10,033 nt of DNA from Rhodospirillales bacterium (lineage in GTDB: Bacteria > Pseudomonadota > Alphaproteobacteria > Rhodospirillales > Magnetospirillaceae). The DNA lies in the NCBI GenBank assembly GCA_030040955.1, contig JASHSH010000161.1:1-10033 (forward strand). Reading direction: 5' to 3'. This document shows positions 6,087-10,033 of the stretch, piece after piece (positions within the stretch are counted from its first letter, which is position 1; each line of letters begins with the position of its first letter). The translations under genes and the position numbers were made by a program. A model generated the notes under the pieces. That model was not told the DNA's origin and ran no database searches. It saw nothing but the letters and a program-made list of their open reading frames with translations.

Positions 6087-7061
6087 ATGGAAGAACCCGA
6101 CTGGCAAATCCCCGCGCGGCTTCAGCCGCTGCCCGAACGCTATCCGTTCGACCTGCTGCACGCGCTGCGCGCGGTGGTCGGCCTGCGCGCGCAGATTCCT
6201 CCCGACGCCTTCACCGCGCCGATCCTCGGCACCGAGCGCACCGGCAACGGCGTGCTGATCCGGGAGGACGGGCTCGTGCTCACCATCGGCTACCTGATCA
6301 CCGAGGCGGAGACGGTGTGGCTGACCACCGCCGATGGCGGCGGCGTGCCCGCGCATGTCGTCGGCATCGACCAGGCGACCGGCTTCGGGCTGGTCCAGGC
6401 GCTGGGACGTATCCGCCTGCCCGCGCTGGAGATCGGCGATTCCGCCTCGCTCGGCCCCGGCATGCCGGTGCTGTTCGCCGCCTCGGGCGGACGCCACCAC
6501 GCGCTGGAGGCGCATGTGGTCGGCCGCGACCCGTTCGCCGGCTACTGGGAATATCTGCTCGAGCGGCCGCTGTTCACGGCGCCGGCGCATCCGTTCTGGG
6601 GCGGCGCCGCGCTGGTCGACGGGGCCGGCAAGCTGGTCGGCATCGGCTCTCTTGTCGTGCAGCGCGCCGAGGGCGAGGGCCGCCAGGCCGACATGAACAT
6701 GGTGGTGCCGATCGAGCTGCTGCCGCCGATCCTGGAGCCGATGATGGCGACCGGGCGCTCGCCCACGCCGCCGCGCCCCTGGCTCGGCATCTATTGCGGC
6801 GAGATGCAGGGCGTGGTGATCATCCGCAACATCGCGCCCGGCGGCCCGGCGGAGAAGGCGGATCTGCGCCCGGGCGACCATATCGTCGCGGTCGGCGACA
6901 CCGAGATCGGCGACCTCGCCGGATTGTGGCGCGCGGTGTGGGCCAGCGGCGATGCCGGCGTCCCGGTGAAGCTCTCGATCGCGCGCGGCCGCCAGGTGAC
7001 CGACATCATCTTCGCGTCCGCCGACCGCGCGGCGTTCCTCAAGCGGCCCAAGCTGCACTGA
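6087..7061 (+). CDS. HtrA/DegP-like PDZ protein, probable pseudoprotease
   Basis: The 324-residue protein aligns by eye with HtrA (S1C) proteases: GNGVLIREDGLVLT at 53-66, AHVVGIDQATGFGLV at 89-103, PFWGGAALVDGAGKLVGIG at 169-187, and a C-terminal PDZ domain at about 228-315 (WLGIY, then GGPAEKADLRPGDHIVAVG). All three catalytic positions are changed: His of NNHV is Tyr69, Asp of TDLA is Gly99, and Ser of GNSGG is Gly172 next to Trp171. It is therefore unlikely to be a serine protease. There is no signal peptide; the N-terminus is polar (MEEPDWQIPARL), so it may stay in the cytoplasm. I recall similar TIGYLITEAE-containing proteins in Bradyrhizobium and relatives, annotated as trypsin-like proteases. 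It starts 19 nt after the RidA gene, in an operon. A scaffold or peptide-binding role is inference. Confidence 0.88.
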   Translation: MEEPDWQIPARLQPLPERYPFDLLHALRAVVGLRAQIPPDAFTAPILGTERTGNGVLIREDGLVLTIGYLITEAETVWLTTADGGGVPAHVVGIDQATGFGLVQALGRIRLPALEIGDSASLGPGMPVLFAASGGRHHALEAHVVGRDPFAGYWEYLLERPLFTAPAHPFWGGAALVDGAGKLVGIGSLVVQRAEGEGRQADMNMVVPIELLPPILEPMMATGRSPTPPRPWLGIYCGEMQGVVIIRNIAPGGPAEKADLRPGDHIVAVGDTEIGDLAGLWRAVWASGDAGVPVKLSIARGRQVTDIIFASADRAAFLKRPKLH

Positions 7062-7090
7062 AATCGTTCAAGGGCGTAAGGGGGGAAGGA

Positions 7091-7531
7091 ATGAACGGCT
7101 ACCGAGCCTTGATGGCCGGCCTGCTGCTCGCCGCCTGCGCGGGCGGGAGCGCGCGCGCCGACTGCGACCTGCCGGCGGAGGCCAAGCCCGGCAAGCGGGT
7201 GAGCTTCCTCTGCCATGCCTGCCACGAGTTCCGCGCCGACCAACCCTCGCTGCCGACGGGGCCGAACCTGCACGACGTCTATGGCCGCCTCGCCGGCAGC
7301 CGCGACGACTTCACCCACTATTCCGAGGGCATGAAGGGCGCGCACGACAAGGGCCTGACCTGGACCGACGACAATCTGTTCGAATACATCGCCGGGCCGA
7401 AGCCGTTCCTCGCCAAGGTGAACGGGCACGACGTGCCCTTCATGATGGCATTCCAGCTCGGCGACGAGCAGCAGCGCAAGGACGTGATCGCCTTCCTCAA
7501 GGCGATCAAGGGCAAGCCCGAATGCAATTGA
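7091..7531 (+). CDS. Secreted class I c-type cytochrome
   Basis: The 146-residue protein has one haem-binding motif, CHACH (C41-H45), preceded by GKRVSFL as in cytochrome c2-like domains. GPNLHDVYGRLAG (57-69) and WTDDNLFEYIAGPKPF are typical of the family. MMAF at 118-121 supplies the sixth haem ligand, probably M119, and the C-terminal helix is DVIAFLKAI. An N-terminal export signal is clear (residues 1-23), with a possible signal peptidase I site ARA-DC after residue 23. LAAC at 13-16 could instead be a lipobox, making C16 a lipid-anchored cysteine. The domain would work in the periplasm as an electron carrier. It starts 29 nt after the PDZ gene, with a purine-rich GGGGGGAAGGA before the ATG. 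The electron donor, perhaps a dehydrogenase encoded nearby, is unknown. Confidence 0.9.
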   Translation: MNGYRALMAGLLLAACAGGSARADCDLPAEAKPGKRVSFLCHACHEFRADQPSLPTGPNLHDVYGRLAGSRDDFTHYSEGMKGAHDKGLTWTDDNLFEYIAGPKPFLAKVNGHDVPFMMAFQLGDEQQRKDVIAFLKAIKGKPECN

Positions 7532-7538
7532 GCCGGCG

Positions 7539-7934
7539 TTGACCGAGGCCGAGGCGCGCGCCTATCTCGGCCGCGTGTTCGCGGCGCTGTTCGACCCCGC
7601 CGTGCCGGCCGAGACGGTGGGCGAATTCTTCACGCCCGACTATGTGCAGATCGCCGATGGCAAACGGCTCGACCATGCGGGCTTCGTCGCGCATGCCCGC
7701 GCCCTGAAGGGCGTGCTGGCCGGCGGATCGGCGGTGCTGGAGAAGGTGGTGGCGAGCGGCGACACCGTCGCCACGCTGCACCGGGTCGAGGCACGCAAGA
7801 AATCGGGCGAAACCGTGCGCGCGCAGGTGCACGCCTTCTTCGAATTCGCGAACGGGCGCATCAGGCGCACCGACGAGCTCACGCATCTGATCGAAGGCGT
7901 GGCGGCCGACCGCGATCTCGGCTCGCGGACGTAA
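7539..7934 (+). CDS. SnoaL/NTF2-like protein
   Basis: The 131-residue product has the layout of the NTF2-like (SnoaL) cone fold: an N-terminal helix, FFTPDYVQIADGKRLDHAGFVAHARAL, then beta strands with VLEKVVASGDTVATLHRVEA, and a closing VHAFFEFANGRIRRTDELTHLI. Members include isomerases, dehydratases, hydrolases and non-catalytic proteins, so function cannot be assigned. The only plausible start is the TTG at 7539. The frame contains no ATG at all and no good upstream alternative, and the ribosome binding site is weak. It begins 7 nt after the cytochrome stop codon, so it is probably the last gene of that operon and translated by coupling. The following 106 nt separate it from the aldehyde dehydrogenase gene. 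Confidence 0.8.
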   Translation: MTEAEARAYLGRVFAALFDPAVPAETVGEFFTPDYVQIADGKRLDHAGFVAHARALKGVLAGGSAVLEKVVASGDTVATLHRVEARKKSGETVRAQVHAFFEFANGRIRRTDELTHLIEGVAADRDLGSRT

Positions 7935-7955
7935 GCGGCTCGCGTTTCTCCCCTC

Positions 7956-8026
7956 GCAACCGACGCCGTTGCAAAATCGTTGTGCGGGCGGGGTAATTCG
8001 GCGAAAATAGTTGGCAACAAAACGAT
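7956..8026. promoter_or_regulatory. Candidate promoter/operator region of the aldehyde dehydrogenase gene
   Basis: The gap before the aldehyde dehydrogenase gene is locally richer in A and T and contains repeated GCAAC/GTTGC words: GCAAC (7956-7960), GTTGC (7968-7972) as an inverted pair with 7-nt spacing, and the short palindrome GTTGGCAAC (8010-8018). ATCGTT (7976-7981) is also complementary to AACGAT (8021-8026). A weak promoter, TTGTGC (7980-7985) with GAAAAT (8003-8008) at 17-nt spacing, sits between them. This arrangement could bind a regulator, but the arms are short and the regulator is not in the window. Confidence 0.3.
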
Positions 8027-8040
8027 CTGGGGAGGATCGC

Positions 8041-9510
8041 ATGAACGCGCCCGTCGCGAAATTCATGATCGAGAGCGCATGGCGCGACCGCGTGTTCGGC
8101 GCCGAATGGCGCTCGCCCGCGGGCGGCGGCATCGACGTGATCGAGCCGGCGACCGGCGCGGTGCTGACCCGGGTCGGCAACGCCACCGCCGCCGATATCC
8201 GCGCCGCCGCCCTTGAGGCGCGCGCCGCGCAGCCGGGCTGGGCCGCCACCCCCTACGAGAAGCGCGCCGCCATCCTGCGCAAGGCCGCCGACCTGCTGGA
8301 GAAGAACCAGGACGAGCTGATCCCCTGGATCGCGCGCGAAACGGGGGGCATCCCGGCCAAGGCCGGCTTCGAGATCTATCTCGTCGGCCAGATGATCCAC
8401 CGCGCCGCCGCGCTGTGCACCGAGCCGCAGGGCCTCGTGCTGCCCTCCGACGGCGGGCGGATCAGCATCGCGCGGCGCGTGCCGAGGGGCGTGATCGGCA
8501 TCATCTCGCCGTTCAACTTCCCGCTGATTCTTTCGACGCGCGCGGTCGCGCCCGCGCTCGCCATCGGCAACGCGGTGGTGCTGAAGCCCGATCCGCGCAC
8601 GCCGCTCTCCGGCGGGTTCATCGTCGCGCGCATCTTCGAGGAGGCGGGCCTGCCCAAGGGCGTGCTCCAGGTGCTGCCCGGCGGCGCCGAGGCCGGCGAG
8701 GCGATCTGCACCGATCCCGATATCGCCATGGTCGCCTTCACCGGATCGAGCCATGTCGGGCGGCGCATCGGCGAACTCGCCGGGCGCCATTTGAAGAAGG
8801 TGCAGCTCGAACTCGGCGGCAAGAACGCGGTGATCATCTGCGAGGACGCCGAGCTCGATCCCGCCGCTTCCGCCATCGCGTTCGGCGCCTGGTTCCACCA
8901 GGGCCAGATCTGCATGACCACGGGCCGCGTGCTCGTGCAGGAGAAGATCGCGGACAAGCTCGCCGAGAAGCTGGTCGACAAGGCCAAGCATCTGCCGGTG
9001 GGCGATCCGCTGGGCCAGGTCGCGCTCGGGCCGATCATCAGCCGCGGTCAGGTCGACCGCATTCATGGCATCGTCAAGGACACGGTGGCGGCGGGTGCGA
9101 AGCTCGCGGCCGGCGGCACCTTCGACGGTCCGTTTTACCGCCCGACAGTGCTCACCGGCGTGAAGCCCGGCATGCGCGCCTTCGACGAGGAGGTGTTCGG
9201 CCCGGTGGTGGCGATCACCCCCTTCCGCGCCGACGACGAGGCGGTCGGGCTCGCCAACACCAACGAATACGGGCTCTCCGCCGGGGTGTTCTCGAAGGAC
9301 GTGGCGCGCGCGCTCGCCATCGGCAACCGGCTGCGCACCGGCCTGCTGCACATCAACGATCAGACCGTGGCCGACGAGCCGCATGTGCCGTTCGGCGGCA
9401 CCGGTGCGTCGGGCAACGGAACCCGCATCGGCGGCCCGGCCAACTGGGAGGAATTCGCGCAGTGGCAGTGGGTCACCATCAAGGACAAGCCGAATCCGTA
9501 TCCGTTCTGA
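8041..9510 (+). CDS. NAD(P)-dependent aldehyde dehydrogenase, benzaldehyde-dehydrogenase-like
   Basis: This 489-residue protein is a complete ALDH-superfamily enzyme that oxidises an aldehyde to a carboxylic acid with NAD(P)+ in the cytoplasm. The catalytic cysteine is C291 in FHQGQICMTTGR, the general base is E257 in LELGG, and the transition-state Asn is N159 in SPFNFP. FTGSSHVGRRIG at 233-244 is the cofactor-binding turn. KPDPRTPLSGG, with Asp after KP, and the QGQICMTTGR context resemble benzaldehyde and vanillin dehydrogenases (XylC/MdlD-like) more than betaine or succinic semialdehyde types. An aromatic aldehyde is therefore the best guess. A GGGGAGGATCGC ribosome binding site supports ATG at 8041 over an upstream TTG at 8011. 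It lies 59 nt before the binding-protein gene in the same direction, which suggests uptake and oxidation of the same compound class. Confidence 0.92.
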   Translation: MNAPVAKFMIESAWRDRVFGAEWRSPAGGGIDVIEPATGAVLTRVGNATAADIRAAALEARAAQPGWAATPYEKRAAILRKAADLLEKNQDELIPWIARETGGIPAKAGFEIYLVGQMIHRAAALCTEPQGLVLPSDGGRISIARRVPRGVIGIISPFNFPLILSTRAVAPALAIGNAVVLKPDPRTPLSGGFIVARIFEEAGLPKGVLQVLPGGAEAGEAICTDPDIAMVAFTGSSHVGRRIGELAGRHLKKVQLELGGKNAVIICEDAELDPAASAIAFGAWFHQGQICMTTGRVLVQEKIADKLAEKLVDKAKHLPVGDPLGQVALGPIISRGQVDRIHGIVKDTVAAGAKLAAGGTFDGPFYRPTVLTGVKPGMRAFDEEVFGPVVAITPFRADDEAVGLANTNEYGLSAGVFSKDVARALAIGNRLRTGLLHINDQTVADEPHVPFGGTGASGNGTRIGGPANWEEFAQWQWVTIKDKPNPYPF

Positions 9511-9569
9511 GGGTAAGGTTGCGCAGCCGGCCGCGCGGAGCGCCGGGCATGGGGAAGAGGGAGGAGCAG

Positions 9570-10033
9570 ATGAGCAAGCGTTGGGGATACCTGGTTTCCG
9601 CCGCGGCGATTCTCGCCGCCGGCGCGTTCGCGGCCACCGCCGCGCGGGCCGACGACGCGCCGAAGAGCATCCGCATCGGCTACGCGGTCTCGCTGTCGGG
9701 CGTGAACGCCCAAGGCGCCGCCATCACCACGCTGCCCGGCTACGACACCTGGGTGGACGACGTGAACAAGGCCGGCGGCATCCTGGTCAAGAAGTACGGC
9801 AAGAAGCTGCCCGTCGAGGTGGTCGCCAAATACGACGACACGTCCAGCGCCGAGACCATGCTGCGCCTGGAAGAGAAGCTGATGAGCCAGGACAAGGTGG
9901 ACTTCGTGCTGCCGCCCTGGAGCACCGGCTTCAACATCGCCGCCGCGCCGGTGTTCGCCAAATACGGCTATCCGCATCTGGCGGTGACCGCCAACGCCAA
10001 CGACGAGAGCGACCTCGTCAAGCAGTACCCGAC
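9570..10033 (+). CDS. ABC transporter periplasmic binding protein, branched-chain amino acid type (partial, C-terminus off the right edge)
   Basis: The first 154 codons are present. A signal peptide, MSKRWGYLVSAAAILAAGAF and on to a cleavage site near ATAARA-DD (about residue 27), precedes SIRIGYAVSLSGVNAQGAA, the usual first strand of Peripla_BP_6 (LivK-like) proteins. WVDDVNKAGGI and VEVVAKYDDTSSAETMLRLEEKLM follow the family pattern, as does VDFVLPPWSTGFNIAAAPVF. Full members are about 400 residues, so the C-terminal lobe is missing. These proteins deliver amino acids, aromatic acids or amides to Liv-type permeases; the ligand is not readable. GGGAGGAGC directly before the ATG at 9570 favours that start over the in-frame ATG at 9549. 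Permease and ATPase genes are expected further right. Confidence 0.93.
   Translation, partial: MSKRWGYLVSAAAILAAGAFAATAARADDAPKSIRIGYAVSLSGVNAQGAAITTLPGYDTWVDDVNKAGGILVKKYGKKLPVEVVAKYDDTSSAETMLRLEEKLMSQDKVDFVLPPWSTGFNIAAAPVFAKYGYPHLAVTANANDESDLVKQYP

Noticed and set aside
7879..9384. Minus-strand open frame of 501 codons opposite the aldehyde dehydrogenase gene.
   Set aside because: It is the antisense of a complete ALDH with all catalytic motifs; its own composition is low-complexity Ala/Arg/Asp/His-rich.
9521..9545. Short GC-rich inverted words between the ALDH and binding-protein genes, considered as a terminator.
   Set aside because: The arms are only about 5 bp and no T-run follows; the two genes are more likely co-transcribed.
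9549..9569. Upstream in-frame ATG for the binding protein.
   Set aside because: It would prepend the charged MGKREEQ to the signal peptide and place the start inside the purine-rich ribosome binding site that serves the ATG at 9570.
1..10033. CRISPR array, tRNA, rRNA, insertion sequence or phage/defence genes.
   Set aside because: No regularly spaced direct repeats, cloverleaf, transposase or nuclease motifs were seen, and gene content is metabolic throughout.

Overview
The window is GC-rich chromosomal DNA with tightly packed genes. It looks like an alphaproteobacterium, possibly of the Rhodospirillales/Rhizobiales type. The reasons are the aerobic cobaltochelatase gene cobS next to a J-domain protein gene, a HtrA-like PDZ family I know mainly from Bradyrhizobium-like genomes, and an intergenic palindrome built on GGCCGGG/CCCGGCC. 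The genus cannot be fixed from this sequence. I see no rRNA, tRNA, CRISPR array, transposase or phage gene.

Region 1 (1-1426, minus strand): an unlisted 58-residue small membrane protein gene (1250-1426), a J-domain protein with a Cys/His-rich N-terminus (616-1191), and the first 186 codons of cobS (1-560, running off the left edge). Region 2 (1427-2161): a divergent promoter region with a perfect 10-bp inverted repeat, then a plus-strand F420/NADP-oxidoreductase-like Rossmann protein. Region 3 (2165-4230, minus strand): a two-gene operon of a Gfo/Idh/MocA dehydrogenase followed by a BKACE (DUF849) beta-keto acid cleavage enzyme.

Region 4 (4231-4505) is a divergent intergenic stretch holding a REP-like palindromic element and a candidate promoter for the region 3 operon. 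Region 5 (4506-7934, plus strand) is a compact run of five genes: a D-serine dehydratase/D-threonine aldolase-like PLP enzyme, a RidA-family protein that overlaps it by ATGA, a HtrA-like PDZ protein whose three catalytic positions are all substituted, a secreted class I cytochrome c, and a SnoaL/NTF2-like protein. Region 6 (8041-10033, plus strand) has a benzaldehyde-dehydrogenase-like ALDH and the start of a branched-chain-amino-acid-type periplasmic binding protein gene, which probably opens an ABC transporter operon.

Taken together, regions 3-6 read as a catabolic neighbourhood: uptake by an ABC transporter, oxidation of an aldehyde, a PLP elimination or retro-aldol step backed by RidA, and a dehydrogenase plus BKACE able to process a beta-keto acid. 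The pathway and substrate are inference. The observations most worth following are the HtrA-like pseudoprotease without a signal peptide, the small membrane protein gene, and the divergent BKACE/PLP-RidA cluster. Nothing here is clearly a wholly new system.
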